Positions 46,841-58,013 of a stretch of 64,000 bases of DNA are shown in pieces. The stretch covers positions 5,394,001-5,458,000 of the forward strand of contig JAQQWL010000002.1 in the NCBI GenBank assembly GCA_038363925.1. Reading direction: 5' to 3'. Both the position numbers and the translations under genes were made by a program. The notes under the pieces were generated by a model. The model searched no databases and had not been told where the DNA came from. It saw only the letters and a program-made list of their open reading frames with translations. This stretch comes from Apiospora phragmitis. Its lineage: Eukaryota; Ascomycota; Sordariomycetes; Amphisphaeriales; Apiosporaceae. Position 1 is the stretch's first letter. Every line of letters begins with the position of its first letter.

Positions 46841-47565
46841 CGTACGAAGAATACGGCAGGCCGAACCAACCCCCTGAAGCGGCAAGTCGACAACAACGCA
46901 TGCGGCAGATGCACACCTCAAATACTTCGACACTAAAGGGGGCCAAGACACTCACGTCGCGCCTGCATTTTTTAGAAACATGGCGGAGACCGTTGCACTG
47001 GATCGTACGTCGAGAAAATGTGCTAGATTAGGCAGTACCGTCGCCAGTCTGAGAGAAATCCCAGCTAGTTCAGGTCGCTTCTGCGGCTAAATGGCAGAGT
47101 GTGTCACAGGCGTGCGAATGAGATTGAGACCATCTAATATATCGCCCCTGGACGACGTAGTACGGAGTTTTTGACGTAGGCGAGGCGTCTGAATTACCAA
47201 GACCGAGTCTAGAACCTGATCTCATCTCACTTGCTGACCGGGTCCCTGCGGCCTAGAATATCGGAGACGGTTATTGGCAGTCGATACTACCCTATCTCAG
47301 ATCTATCCGAGCTGAAAGAGGGAACCTTGGTTCTTTCCGAGAGGTGGCCAAAATCCCATACCAACTATGGCCATGTTCTTTCTAGAATCAGCTTGGACTC
47401 GGGAACATTGTGGTAGGTGTACGCTTGCCAGCTTCCGACGCTTTGCCGATAGGTGATGCTGATGGTACGTCTACTGTATACAATATCACGAACTGCACAA
47501 TTAGAATTGAAGTAAAGAAGTAGTTCGAACCATGCCGTAGCATCATTACATTTGGATCACATTGC
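46841..47565. other. Intergenic region
   Basis: It holds the sedolisin promoter and the 3' end of the F-box gene. No domain-bearing frame was found. Confidence 0.4.
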
Positions 47566-48888
47566 TCATAAAAGAAAATTGTTGTCGTCGCGCGTGAGCC
47601 CGCGCCGCCTTCGCCCGCAGAGGTAATCGCACAAATCGTCGCGCAACTCGTCCCGCAGGTCGGCCGGCTCCAGCATGAACAGCTCGTCCATCATCATGTC
47701 CTCGTCGACGCCGTACAGCTCGCCCGTGACCATGGCGTCGACCAGGTTCAGGTGCTTGCGGATCGACGCCTGCAGCGCCAGCCATGACGTGCTCTTCAGC
47801 CGGATGTCCTGCAGCTCCAGCGAGTCGAGCGTGTCGCGGTGCCGCTTCAGCACCGACATGAGCTCCTGCCGCTCGCACTCGATGTTGCCCAGGCTGAGGT
47901 CCTCGAGGTGCTCCCACTTGTGCTTGGGCTTGATGACGTCCTCGAGCGCGGCCGGGAAGCCGTGCTCGTACGAGTGGAAGTTGAACATGACGGACAGCGT
48001 CTTGAGCTGCGTCAGCGACGCGATGAAGTCCCGCAGCAGGCCCCGCTCCATGACGGGGCGGCACTTGTGGACCTCGCTCCCGAGGTTGGGCTCCTCCTCG
48101 TGGGCGTCCTCGACGCCCGTGTAGATCAGCAGCTCCAGGTAGGTCAGGCCGGAGCAGGGCGCCAGTGCGCCGCTCAGGACCACGGGGTTGTTCTCGAAGA
48201 ACTGCCAGCTGAAGTGGCCCGCCGTGAGCGATCGCAGCCGGATGTCCTTGTTGCCGATGGCCGACAGCAGGGTCCCGAGCTGGCGGCAGCCCACGGGCTC
48301 GGGCGACGTGCCGGGCTTGACCAGGGAGTTCTTGAAGGGCGTCTTGCCCTTGACGTAGTCAATTTCGTACGTGTCCCCACCCAGCGACATGGTGATGTCG
48401 CGCAGGCGCGGGAACTTCGAGATGGCGAACTTGATGACGGTGTTGTCCACATCTTCCTGCAGCATGCGCTTCTGCATGGCCAGCAGTTCCTCGTAGCAGT
48501 CGTAGGACGGCTTGAGGCCGTCAATGTTCATCAGAGAAGAAATGCCGCGGCCACCCGTAATGGCGGAGATGGCGTCGTTGCTGATCTGGGAGAACATGTA
48601 GTGTGCCGCGAACTCCGGGAAGTTGATAGTGCTGTCATCCTGCAGGGTATCGCCAATGTAGATCAGCGAGCGGACGTTCCTGGCCACAGCCTCGTGCTCT
48701 GCGAAGTGCTGCAACATGTCGAAATCATCCTTGTGGAAGTGGATGATGAGTTCCTGGAAGGCATGACAGGCACCGACATCTGCAAAGGTGCTGCAGACAC
48801 GACGGAAAGAATAAAGATCTTTGGTATCTAAGAAGTCGCAGATGATGTGTAAGATCTCGGGTGTGGCCAAGGCGCTGTGCACAGACAT
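47566..48888 (-). CDS. F-box domain protein
   Basis: A single exon of 440 residues. The N-terminal 45 residues (LATPEILHIICDFLDTKDLYSFRRVCSTFADV) form a recognisable F-box, which would bind Skp1 in an SCF ubiquitin ligase. The rest is an all-helical/beta body with scattered leucine-rich segments (LRSLTAGHFSWQFF, LTYLELLIYTGV, LEDLSLGNIECERQELM, LDSLELQDIRLKSTSW) spaced like degenerate leucine-rich repeats, which probably bind the substrate. The C-terminus is acidic, then basic (DEDMMMDELF...CGRRRRGLTRD). Targets cannot be predicted; the family is large and variable in fungi. High G+C in third codon positions supports a real gene. Confidence 0.8.
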   Translation of the reverse strand: MSVHSALATPEILHIICDFLDTKDLYSFRRVCSTFADVGACHAFQELIIHFHKDDFDMLQHFAEHEAVARNVRSLIYIGDTLQDDSTINFPEFAAHYMFSQISNDAISAITGGRGISSLMNIDGLKPSYDCYEELLAMQKRMLQEDVDNTVIKFAISKFPRLRDITMSLGGDTYEIDYVKGKTPFKNSLVKPGTSPEPVGCRQLGTLLSAIGNKDIRLRSLTAGHFSWQFFENNPVVLSGALAPCSGLTYLELLIYTGVEDAHEEEPNLGSEVHKCRPVMERGLLRDFIASLTQLKTLSVMFNFHSYEHGFPAALEDVIKPKHKWEHLEDLSLGNIECERQELMSVLKRHRDTLDSLELQDIRLKSTSWLALQASIRKHLNLVDAMVTGELYGVDEDMMMDELFMLEPADLRDELRDDLCDYLCGRRRRGLTRDDNNFLL

Positions 48889-49629
48889 CTTGGGCCACTG
48901 ACGATCGCCAATTGGATGTATGTGTGCCCGTAGTCAGTCAGTTTCAGGCGATTGCGATTGCGATGTTGGTATTGTGACTGATGCTGATGTCGACGACGTG
49001 GTTGTTGATTGGCAATAAGTGAGGGAGTGGGATGGCCGACGATCCAGAATCGACTTTCGGAAGTGGAGGTTGCGATTCGCCTTCAGTTACTGCGTTGGCA
49101 AGCGCAATCGATCGCTTCAATTCATAGCGGGGCATCAAAGTGGCTGAGCAAAGTAAAACAAAACTTATTCCACAAAGGTCATCGAACGAAACGATGCGAT
49201 GCGACAATCGGAAATAGTACCGATCCATGGAGGATAAACTGTATTTGTTTTATTGATTACTTATTGATGGACTGATTATATCCGGTTCTTCAGGTAGCAG
49301 AAGGAGGCTGGCACCTGCAGTTGGCTGCACAGCGGTACAGCCACGAAGCTTCAGTATGTAGAAGATTGCATGTGCATCTATTGGTTCATTCTCAACCAAT
49401 CCCGAGAAAATCACGAAGTAACCTTACATGTAGTAAGCAACTCGGTGCTGCTGCTGGTCCCAGCCTCTCAAATGCCTAGGTGGCAGGTTAGCTCCAGCAA
49501 CCTTGGCCGATTTGCCTTTCTCGTAGCCTCCAGCATACTGGCTGCAAGCTCGAGTTTAACTGCATCTTGTGTCAGGCCTTCGCCAGTGAAGGCGCAGAGA
49601 TAGTTGGGGACTGCATCATTTCTTCTCTT
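48889..49629. other. Intergenic region between F-box gene and RFC3
   Basis: It contains the F-box promoter and the RFC3 3' end. I see no other coding or RNA signal. Confidence 0.4.
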
Positions 49630-50880
49630 TCAACCTTGCAGCTCGCATCCCTCTCGGATGACACCAACCACCGCGCCCGTCTGGATGGCCTCGCTTCCGC
49701 CACCAGAAACCCTGTACTCAATCTCGGCCAAACCGTCGAGCCAGCGGATCATAGCCTCGGGCTTGACTTCCAACTTCGAGAGCGTCTCCGCCAGGGCTGT
49801 GATGATGTCGGCCAAGGCCAGGCCGTGGGCCACCTTGAGGGTGTTGATGGTGGACAGGCACGAGGTCACGTCGCTGGTGTGCAGGTAGTGTCTGAACAAT
49901 CTTCACGATCGCCTCGGGCGGGGGGAGCGGCGATGCAGTTGTAGATGCTCTCGGTCGTGATGGGTTCCCGCACAATGTCCTTCTCTTGGGGTTTAGGCTC
50001 GTTCTTCAGTCGAAGCGGTGTACCTGGGCGGGCATGTTAGCTCAGAAAATAGACAGAAAAGCGCAATGACAGCAGTAGAAAACAAGTTCCGACAAGACGT
50101 ACTTGATGCCTGGCATGCTTGGAGGACGTTCAATGCTCTTCGCATGTCACCCTTGCTCAGCCGGACGAGCGCATCGGTGGCGTCGGCCGAGATCTTGACG
50201 TTCTCCTCCACAATGACCTTGTCCACGAGGACGCGGATGTCGTTCTCCTTGAGCGGGCTGAAGCGGAAGCGCGTGCACCGCGACAGCAGGGCCGGCGACA
50301 GCTTGTGGGTGTAGTTGGCGATGACGCAGAAGCGCGTGTTGGCCGTGTACTTCTCCATGATGCGCCGCAGCGCCATCTGCGCCGTGTTGGTCATGGCGTC
50401 GGCCTCGTCGAGGATGATGAGCTTGAAGCTGGCCATGCCGCCCGCGCGCGAGGCGCCGCCCATGGTGAAGATCTGCTTGGTCGAGGCGAAGGTCTTGATC
50501 TGCTCGCGCACCACGTCTATACCTCGATCGTCTGATGCATTGAGCTCGAGCACCATCTGCCGCACGTTCTGTTCGCCATATATGCGACGGGCCAGGGCCA
50601 GGATCGTCGAGGTTTTGCCCGTGCCCGGGGGCCCGTAGAGGAGCAGGTGCGGCAGTCGGTTCGAGTCGACGAACTTGTTGATGGTGGCTAGGATGTCCTG
50701 GTGGCCGGACACGTCGTCAAGGGTCTCGGGTCGGTACTTCTCGACCCATGGCAGGGAATCTTCGGCTTCGACGGGCAGGTTGGCGGCGCTGCGCTTGCCC
50801 TTGGCGGTGTTGTCGGAGGAGAACATGATGTCCTTGGAAGGAGGAGCATCCACGTCCATCTCATCCTCGAAATCGGACAT
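49630..50880 (-). CDS. RFC3: Replication factor C subunit 3 (clamp loader ATPase), C-terminal part frameshifted
   Basis: RFC loads the PCNA clamp on primed DNA in the nucleus. Exon 1 is 50880-50103 and exon 2 starts at 50023 (intron GTACGT...CCAG). The protein shows DSLPWVEKYRPETLDDV (RFC box), GPPGTGKTS (Walker A), VLELNASDDRGIDVVR, LIILDEADAMT (Walker B), a second ATPase motif (NTRFCVIANYTHKL) and SRCTRFRF with the SRC arginine finger. This order and wording match yeast Rfc3. Between the AAA+ part and the C-terminal helical domain the frame shifts twice by +1: in a C6 run (plus 49920-49925) and at a CC (plus 49884-49885). All expected residues (PPPEAIVKIVQTL, then LHTSDVTSCLSTINTLKVAHGLALADI) are present in successive frames to the stop at 49630. 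As RFC3 is normally essential, sequence errors are more likely than loss. Confidence 0.88.
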
Positions 50881-51376
50881 GATGGGCAGTAAGAGGGTAT
50901 GGAGGTTTGTTCGAAGAGGTTCCCTATCACAAAAAAAAGCGGCGTTGTTATTATTGCAGTTGTTCTGTCGGGGCGGGTGAGAGGCAATGGGTTTGTCGAT
51001 GCAATTGATTTGACAGGCAGCTTTGACGAGAGAGACGCGTAAATTGGTTTAGTGACGCGTTTTTGGTGCCCGTCTTGCTGTGGCTAAGGTGGGATTCGCT
51101 TTAGCTTAGCGGGCAGAAGTGGGCTACCACTGTCTAAGATGGAATGCACATCACCTAACTTCAACTGTTACTTGACACGCAGCATTAATTCGATTGATTT
51201 TATCCTCGGTATTTAGCGAAATAACCGGAAATCTCAAGTTTATTTAGCTCTTAGTCTATTCGTACTTACTTTTACGAATCTGAAACTGGTTTTTGTAGCT
51301 CGAGAATGGATTTTTAAGGGATCTGAAGCTATACAGGCGGGGTTCTGTGTCTACAGCGCCAAAGCACCCACCTACT
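50881..51376. other. Intergenic region
   Basis: RFC3 promoter side and 3' end of the J-domain gene. It includes CACGCGTTTTT- and ACGCGTAA-type sites (ACGCGT at 51034-51039 and 51055-51060) about 150-180 bases upstream of the RFC3 start. These match the MluI cell-cycle box of yeast replication genes, a motif match only. Confidence 0.4.
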
Positions 51377-52138
51377 TTACTTCTTCTCCAACTTCCGCTT
51401 CTCCTTGGCCAGTCTCTCGCGACACATGGGGCAAACCATGAGCTCGCAGTAAGGGCAGCCGAAAGTGGTCATGCTCCGCTTGCCGCCGCGCTCCTCGCAC
51501 CTTGCTTTGCGCTGGTGCACCGCCTTAGCCCAGCCCTCGAATTGAGAATGCAGGCAGGCGTTACGTCTATCCTCGCTCGTGACGGCCTTGAACGAGGTCC
51601 ACCGGGTCTCCTGCTGCGCCCGCTCGACCCCAGCCCGCTCTGCCTGGGCCGTGGCCTCGGCCGCTGCCTTGCGCTCGGCGGCTTCCTTCTTCTCGGCGCG
51701 GCGACGCTCCTCGGCCTCGAGCGCGGCCTCCTGTCGGGCCATGAACTCTCGTGCCACCATGTCCATGAAGTGGGCGCGGCGCTGCTGCTCCCTTGCTCGG
51801 ACGTCGGCCTCGTTGGCAGCTTCCCACGGGCGGGCTCGGGCGCGAGAGGCGTCGTACGCAACCTTTCTGTTGGGGTCGCCGAGGGTCTCGTATGCCGCTT
51901 GGAGCTGTTTCCGATGCCAATGAATCAGTTTTCCCATACTGTATAGATGTATTGAGGGTAGATGTGCGGACTGGGCACTCACACGCTGGAAGGAAGCGGT
52001 GGCGGTCGGATTGTTGGGGTTTCTATCGGGATGGCGATCCATAGCTAGACGACGGTAGGCCTCCGTGATCTCCTGGGCCGATGCGATCTGCTCGATGCCG
52101 AGCTCGGCGTAGTAGTCGAAAGCAGCCCCCGAAGACAT
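51377..52138 (-). CDS. J-domain (DnaJ/Hsp40) protein with C-terminal CxxC motif pair
   Basis: Exons 52138-51983 and 51904-51377 give 227 residues. The 78-nt intron (GTGAGT...CAG) has no in-frame stop, so an unspliced form would also be open. The N-terminal J domain (FDYYAELGI...YRRLAMDRHPDRNPNN...LQAAYETLGDPNRKVAYD) has the HPD motif needed to stimulate Hsp70 ATPase. A long alanine/glutamate/arginine-rich coiled coil follows (about residues 90-160), and the C-terminal tail ends CPYCELMVCPMCRERL, two closely spaced CxxC pairs that could bind zinc. There is no signal peptide, so it is probably cytosolic or nuclear. The start at 52138 was chosen as the first ATG in frame just before the domain. 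Confidence 0.82.
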   Translation of the reverse strand: MSSGAAFDYYAELGIEQIASAQEITEAYRRLAMDRHPDRNPNNPTATASFQRVSAQSAHLPSIHLYSMGKLIHWHRKQLQAAYETLGDPNRKVAYDASRARARPWEAANEADVRAREQQRRAHFMDMVAREFMARQEAALEAEERRRAEKKEAAERKAAAEATAQAERAGVERAQQETRWTSFKAVTSEDRRNACLHSQFEGWAKAVHQRKARCEERGGKRSMTTFGCPYCELMVCPMCRERLAKEKRKLEKK

Positions 52139-53026
52139 CTTGGATGATTTGCAGGTGGACAAGAGATGAAATTATTGAGATTATAGTTGGCGAGAAGAAG
52201 AGACGGAACTTTAGTCGATGGTGGAAGTTGGGACGAGGTGTCTTGCAATGATCCAAGGATTGGTTTCTCTGAAAGGAAACCAAGTAATGAGAGGGAACTG
52301 AAAGATCAAACTTGTTCGAGATCGGGGTCTCTGGCGGTGGTTCAAGGACCTGAATCCAAAGGAAGGCAACTTGGTGGTGGGAGTTGACTGAACACGGGCC
52401 CAGAAGTTGCTGAGGGAGCAGAGATTGGACGGAATTAAAAGTGATATGTCAATTCCCAAAGAGAAAAGTACAATTCAAACAACGATGCCTGAGCTCACCC
52501 GTTGCCTGGGGGTTCGTTTTCAGCAGGGACGCGGGTCCCAGCGTGACAAACGCAGAATGAGGGGCGATGAGGGGTGGCCGCGGCAATGAGGTACAATGGA
52601 GGGTCGACGGGCAGGTCGGAGATGCCTTGCTCTCCCCGTACTACGAGACTTAACTTCATAACCACAGCCGCCCCGGCCCTGTATTACGGGGGTTAACCCC
52701 TTAACCGTGACCCGGTCCCCGTCCCGGGCAGCCGTGGGACCTCTAATACAGGTAACAACGGCTTGGTCTCAGGTATTACCCTCGGATAAGAAAAAACAAA
52801 GTCCTAGGACGTACTGGGCTGCGGAGCCGGAAAGAAATAATAGCCCTTGGCATGTTTAAGGCATCCAATTCGAGGGCTCGTTGTTCCGAGTACTGTTATA
52901 ACTTAACTAGACTGTGCAAATTTGTTCCAAGACCAAGCCAATAACGCCATACTTCATTACCGAAACGTACATTGATGAACAGAAAGGAACGACTCAAACA
53001 GAACCATGCAGGTTTTTCTCGCCCCC
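52139..53026. other. Intergenic region with short palindromes
   Basis: About 890 bases: the J-domain gene promoter and the 3' end of the DUF1295 gene. It contains a perfect GGGGTTAACCCC palindrome (52689-52700) flanked by CCTGTATTA (52677-52685) and its inverse TAATACAGG (52744-52752), which could form a hairpin. No gene is visible. Confidence 0.45.
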
Positions 53027-54162
53027 TCAAAGGAATTGGTGAACAGCCTGCTCGACAGCAGCACCGGCAACACCCGCACCCAGGACATACCACAGCCACT
53101 TGTTCTTGACCACCTCGACGCGGGGCCAGACGGAGTTGTGCGTCTCCTTGAACTTGACAAAGTCGGCGTGCTTCTCGATATTCGTCTGCGAGTAGCGTCG
53201 CTCCTGGTGCTGTTCGGTCTGCTTGTCTCCACCGATGTATCTCAAGAAGGCGTAGTTGGCAATGCAACCGAGGATCTCAATCGGGGCCAGCATATCCGAG
53301 CCGTAGAGCAGCAGGGGGAAGGAGAAATGCACCAGAGAATCGCCCAGGTAGCTGTGATACGAAGTTAGCTCCTCGTTTTTGAACTTCTTAGGGAAAGGGT
53401 GCCTTACTTGGGGTGTCTGACGAGACTCCAAACTCCCTCCTTGCACACAGCGTTCTTGTTCTTGTCGTCCTGCTTGAACTCCTCCAGCTGCTTGTCCGCC
53501 AGAAGCTCGAGGGCGAAACCAGCGGAGAAGAGGCCAACGGCGACAGCCTGGATGACGGGGTGGTAGCCGGTAAGGACAGCGCCCTGGTGGTGGAAGGGCG
53601 CCGTGAAGGGCAGCGAGATGACAGTCTGGATGAGGGCTTCGGGCAAGAACAGCGTGAAGAGGGCCTTATTCCAGAACCCAGGCTCCTTCTTGGCCTCCTC
53701 GTAACGCGCATCGTCGGAGCCGGGTGCCGCGCGGCGGCGGCGGGTGCTGCGGCTGGCGATGCGGTAGAAGAGGCGGCCGCCCCAGAGCGAGACGCCCGCG
53801 AGCAGCAGCCGCTCGGGCCGCGACAGCGTCGCGAAGGCCTGCGGGACCGTCATGCCCTTGGTCACGACCTTGCGCCCGACGGCGCTCCACCAGCCGTTCA
53901 CCATGGGCGCGACGGGCCAGAGCCAGTCCTTGCCCTCGACGCTGTCGGTGGCGCGCGCGACGCCGTACGCGAGCAGCGCCAGCGAGCCGTGCACCTGCAG
54001 GCTCGGCAGGATGGTGTCGCGCAGGATGCCGACGTCCAGCAGCTCGCGCCGCAGGCCGTGGTGGTATTTCACCGTCGAGGGGATCGGGGACGCGTCCAGG
54101 GCCGACCCGGACTCGTTGCCGACTTGGCCGAGGTAGCGGCCTGCGCCGTCGACGTACGCCAT
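53027..54162 (-). CDS. DUF1295 / steroid 5-alpha-reductase-like membrane protein
   Basis: Exons 54162-53408 and 53351-53027 (56-nt intron, GTAAGG/CAG, splitting RHPNYLGD) give 359 residues. Several hydrophobic segments occur: LHGSLALLAYGVA-like at the N-terminus, LLLAGVSLWGGRLFY, VIQAVAVGLFSAGFALELLAD and PLLLYGSDMLAPIEILGCIANYAFL. The motif GVWSLVRHPNYLGDSLVHFSF is the hallmark of the DUF1295/isoprenylcysteine-methyltransferase-like superfamily that binds NADPH or a methyl donor next to a membrane. Substrate and reaction are not known; a sterol or lipid reductase role is plausible. The N-terminal part (about 100 residues) is less conserved. Confidence 0.8.
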
Positions 54163-55047
54163 GATGGATGTCTTCTCTCTCTCTCTCTCTCACGCTCTCT
54201 CTGCGACGAGGTGACTTCTTCTTCTTGTCTTCATGCGCAACCCAACTTTTGATGGAGGATGAGGAACAGGATGAGTTGTTCCCGTGTAGTTTCCTATCAA
54301 TTTGTATTGTTCATTTCATCAAATGGATGGTGTCACAGTGGAGGTTCGTGACGTTGAAACGAAGTTGACAGGACGGTGACATCATATGAGAGTGCGGAGT
54401 AAGGAACGAAGCATGGGGGGTGGTTGCTGACAAACACGGTAACTCGGTGGCTTGCATATGGTAAAATTTGAATAGCCTCATTGCGATCAAACACGATGCA
54501 AGGTTGTTGGCACGGATATCCGGACTCTTCGTATATCAGATCAGGTACACTCATCGCCATGCTAATTGCACTGGACATTACTCGCAGTAGGTTCTGTAAG
54601 TGGGCATCACGTCCAGCGCAACACGGAAACCGTCTTTTCATAGTGGGACTTCTCAGAGATATTGCAACTCCTCTTTTCGACAAGTTTATCATGTCTTCCT
54701 CCTCTCCTCTTTTTTCATTTGTTCTATCTGCTTCAAGTCGATTTACTCGAAACACGTTAGCGATTCTGACTTTCGTTTAATAAAGAGTGTCGCAGAGCCG
54801 TCAGCCAGGCGACCTGCTAATTGGGCAGACCGGGCAGCCATGTCAGGTGCATGGGCCCCCTCCAAACCCGGGCATATGACTTGCACCAAATGCTGTAGCC
54901 TGTAGCACACTTGCGCTGTCGTGAACGCCGAACGTTCCATTTCATTCCAACGATATACCACTCTGTCCGTCGAGCATCGTCGGGATGCCATTTCAATTCC
55001 ATCTCTCATCTTCATCTCCGCAATTTATAGCCGCATAGTTCGAAAAG
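54163..55047. other. Divergent intergenic region
   Basis: Promoters of the DUF1295 and BTB genes. A CT microsatellite runs from 54174 to 54202, immediately upstream of the DUF1295 start, a common feature of fungal 5' leaders (pyrimidine tract on one strand). No other gene was found. Confidence 0.5.
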
Positions 55048-56400
55048 ATGGAATTGAGCAACACCGGCTCACAGGCCAGCACCTCGGGTACCAAGCGCCC
55101 GCGGAGCCGCTCAGCCTCGGAATCGGGCCAAGAAGACAGGCCCGCCCCGGCCTTGCGTACTGAACCCGCTGCCGCCGCCCCTCCTTCTCCTCCTGCCCAG
55201 ATCCCTGGCGCTGAGCCTGAACCTGAAGATGTCCAAGCCCAAATCCAAGTCCCAGTCCCAGTCCAAGTGAACCACGACCTCCCGGAGCGTCGCTACGACA
55301 TCGACCCGGATGGCGATCTGCTACTCGCCATCGGCGAGGAGTACCAGACCGCCACCCCGGCCACCTTCCGGGTCGACTCGCGCGCCCTGACCCGCCCCTC
55401 GGCCGTCTTCCGGCAGATGCTGCACGGCGGCTTCGCCGAGGCCCAGCGGCCGGCGCGGGCGCGGCCGACTGGGTCGTGCGCCTGCCCGAGGACTCGCCCA
55501 ACACCTTCTACATCCTGCTCAGCATCTTCCACACGCAGTTCGACAAAGTGCCGCAGGACGAGCTCAAGGGGTCGCGCATCCAGCTCATTTATGAACTGGC
55601 CATCACGACGGACAAGTACGACCTCACGCACTGCCTGCGGCCCTGGGCCCACCTCTGGAGCGCGCTGCGGCTGCAGCAGGTCACCGAGCTCAACAACCGC
55701 AAGCAGCCGGGCGCGCACAACGCCTCCACCTACGTCGGCCTGCAGAAGTGCCTCTGGATCATGTGGGAGCTGGGCAACCTGGCCGAGTTCGAGCGGATCA
55801 TTGTCGAATTAGCCTGGTGCAGCCGCTCCGACGATGGCAGTTTGTGGTCGCCCGTGACGGCGCACGGGACCAAGGCGGTCCTGTTCAACGAGTCCTTTGA
55901 GCCCGAAGAGGCCTTTGGTCAGTTGGCCAATGCTGTGGAGTTAGTCTCTTACTGACTACCTATATGATGACAGAGACCATCCACGCCACGCGCCTCAAGG
56001 TGGTGTCGCGCCTCCTGACGCCGCTCCTCAGCTGGGTCGAGACCCTGATCCCCGACTCCCACGACGTGCGCTCCGACACCTCCAACGTCGACGCCATGCT
56101 CGGCGCCACCTGCGGAGCATGAAGAAGTATCGGCTGTGGCCGCTGCCCAACCGCGACACGTACGCGGGCTCCGTCTACCAGCTGGTCGCCGCCCTGCGCG
56201 GCGTCAGCGACTCCCTCAGCAACGACCAGAACTACAGCCAGCTGAACATGAAGATGACCGACCTCAGCCGCCACGTGGACGGCATCCTGCGCGAAAAGTT
56301 CGACAACAACCTCCGGCCGCTGCTGCAGCCCGGGCAGGTCGAGCATCTCGAGGCGCGGGGGAAGAAGACGGGTCTCTACAGGCCGTCTGTTGGTAAGTGA
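55048..56400 (+). CDS. BTB/POZ-domain protein, two apparent 1-nt deletions
   Basis: The predicted start is at 55048. An acidic, proline-rich N-terminus (about 80 residues) precedes a fungal-type BTB domain: DIDPDGDLLLAIG, FRVDSRALTRPSAVFRQML, then after a frame change near 55447 WVVRLPEDSPNTFYILLSIFHTQFDKVP. The downstream region (LAITTDKYDLTHCLRPW...LWIMWELGNLAEFERI) is typical of this family. An intron at 55918-55973 (GTCAGT, CTGAC, CAG) restores ETIHATRLKVVSRLL. A second frame change near 56111 is needed to reach SMKKYRLWPLP and the C-terminus ending at 56398-56400, though GTAAGT directly before that stop could be a donor. Both shifts are explained by one missing base in GG and CCC runs. 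BTB proteins of this type are usually protein-interaction or ubiquitin-ligase adaptors; the partner is unknown. Confidence 0.7.
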
Positions 56401-56918
56401 AAGCATGGTGCAATGTCTAGGTTGCAGGAGGGGAGATGTTTCGGCTCTCTTCGGGTATATGGGACATTTGCCTCATTTGATCTGAATAGATCTGTTCATG
56501 TGCTGCTGGCAGTTGGGGGTCGTTGGCCACAGGTGGGCATATGCAATTGGCGCGGTTATATATAGCCTTATGAGTCGGGGCAAGCTTTGGAAAAGGTACG
56601 TTCAACATTTCGGAGTTTTATAACTGGATGGATTCAGCGTTTGTAGATAGCGATATCCTGGGGGTTTACTTGGCGAAACCTTTTGAATTAAAGCCCAATT
56701 CAACAGTTGATTGAGGTGTTTTCGCCAGTGCCCTCTACTTGGGTCCTTGAGCTGGCTCAGATCAGCAATAAGCTCATCAAAACATCAGAGGGAGGTGGAC
56801 TAATAAGCACGAAAAGCACAAGATACATTAACGCCTTTACGAAGCACTGAAATATATGTATACCAAGAAAGTTACGGATTGCTTGAAACAAGGTCGTAGA
56901 CCACCAGGCTCGCCACAC
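56401..56918. other. Convergent intergenic region
   Basis: 3' ends of the BTB gene and the acidic protein gene. I see nothing else in it. Confidence 0.4.
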
Positions 56919-58013
56919 TCAAGGTCCCGCCTCAATTGTGAACGTGTAGCTGTAGCTCACGCTCCTGAAGTCCCGCACGACTGTTACCTCTTCTACTTCG
57001 TGAGCAGCGGCGGCGGCAGCAGCAGCATCCACCATCTCCTCGTCCTCCTCGTCTATATCCTCCCACTCCCCCGAGGACGAAGACGAGTCAGAGGCGCTGG
57101 ACCCTGGCCGATAATACTCCTCGTCGCCGCTCTCGCTGCTGCTGCTCTCGTCGTCCAGGTCGGCCCAGTCCACCACCTCGGACGGGTTCTTGCCCCGCAC
57201 CGACAGCCGGCTGCCGGCGCCGTCCCGCGTCTCCTGCCCCGCCTTGCTGTCCTCGAACGCCATCATGTCGTCGTCCTCGTCGATGAGCGCGAACAGCTCG
57301 TCGGCCGTCAGCTGGGTGGCGTCGACCGCGGGCGAGGAGGTGAGTCCGGAATGACGACGGGTTGAGCTGCCCCGCTACTACTACTAGTGCCACTGCCATT
57401 GCCAGTCGTCTGGTACTCTTGGGCGTCGTAGAAGAATGGTGCCTTGCTGGAGGGACTCGTGGGTGAAACCTCGTCCTCGTCCTCCGGCAAGTTCCCTGGC
57501 CAAGTTGAGCTCGAGGCGATCGTCATCCGCATCATCCTGACGGGCTTGAGAAGTATACGCCTCGTACGCCGATTGCCATTCGTCCTCCTCCGCCTTCGCC
57601 GTGGCCTCCGCCTCCTCCTTCTCCGCCGCCTCGATCACCTTGGCGGCCTCGGGCATCCTGTCCTCCATCACGCGGACCTGCGTGTGGAAGCACTGGGACG
57701 GGAAGTCGCAATGCATGACACAGTCGTGCGTCTTCTTGACGAACTTGCGCTCGCACTCTTCGAGCTCCGCCTCCTCGTCGCCTCGCGCGTGCTCTCGATC
57801 TGCAGCACGTGTCCGCGGCGCCAGGCGCCCCAGGCCGCCCAGCCGTTGTAGTCGAACTCGGAGCGGCGGCGGCGGGCACTGGGGGCTCGCGGCGAGGGGC
57901 GAGGGCGGTAGGGCGTGGCGGAATCTGCGTTTGGTGTCCGGCGAGGAGGGGCGTGGGGTCGTGATCGAGGAGGCGTGCTCGCTGAGCTTGGGGATAATTA
58001 TTCGTGGCGCCAT
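56919..58013 (-). CDS. Acidic protein of unknown function, several frame changes
   Basis: The minus strand starts MAPRIIIPKLSEHASS at 58013. Conserved-looking segments then appear in different frames: EFDYNGWAAWGAWRRGHVLQIESTREAT (about 57.8 kb), ELEECERKFVKKTHDCVMHCDFPSQCFHTQVRVMEDRM with a Cys/His pattern, a coiled coil rich in E and A (MPEAAKVIEAAEKEEAEATAKAEEDEW), PEDEDEVSPTSPSSKAPFFYDAQEYQTTG, and a strongly acidic C-terminus with DELFALIDEDDDMM and an S/E/D-rich tail to 56919. At least four 1-nt shifts or unrecognised introns are required. No family could be named. Third-position GC bias agrees with a real gene. Confidence 0.55.

Noticed and set aside
47839..48831. 330-codon plus-strand frame
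   Set aside because: Antisense of the F-box gene; it has valine/alanine/glutamine/arginine bias and no start context or domain.
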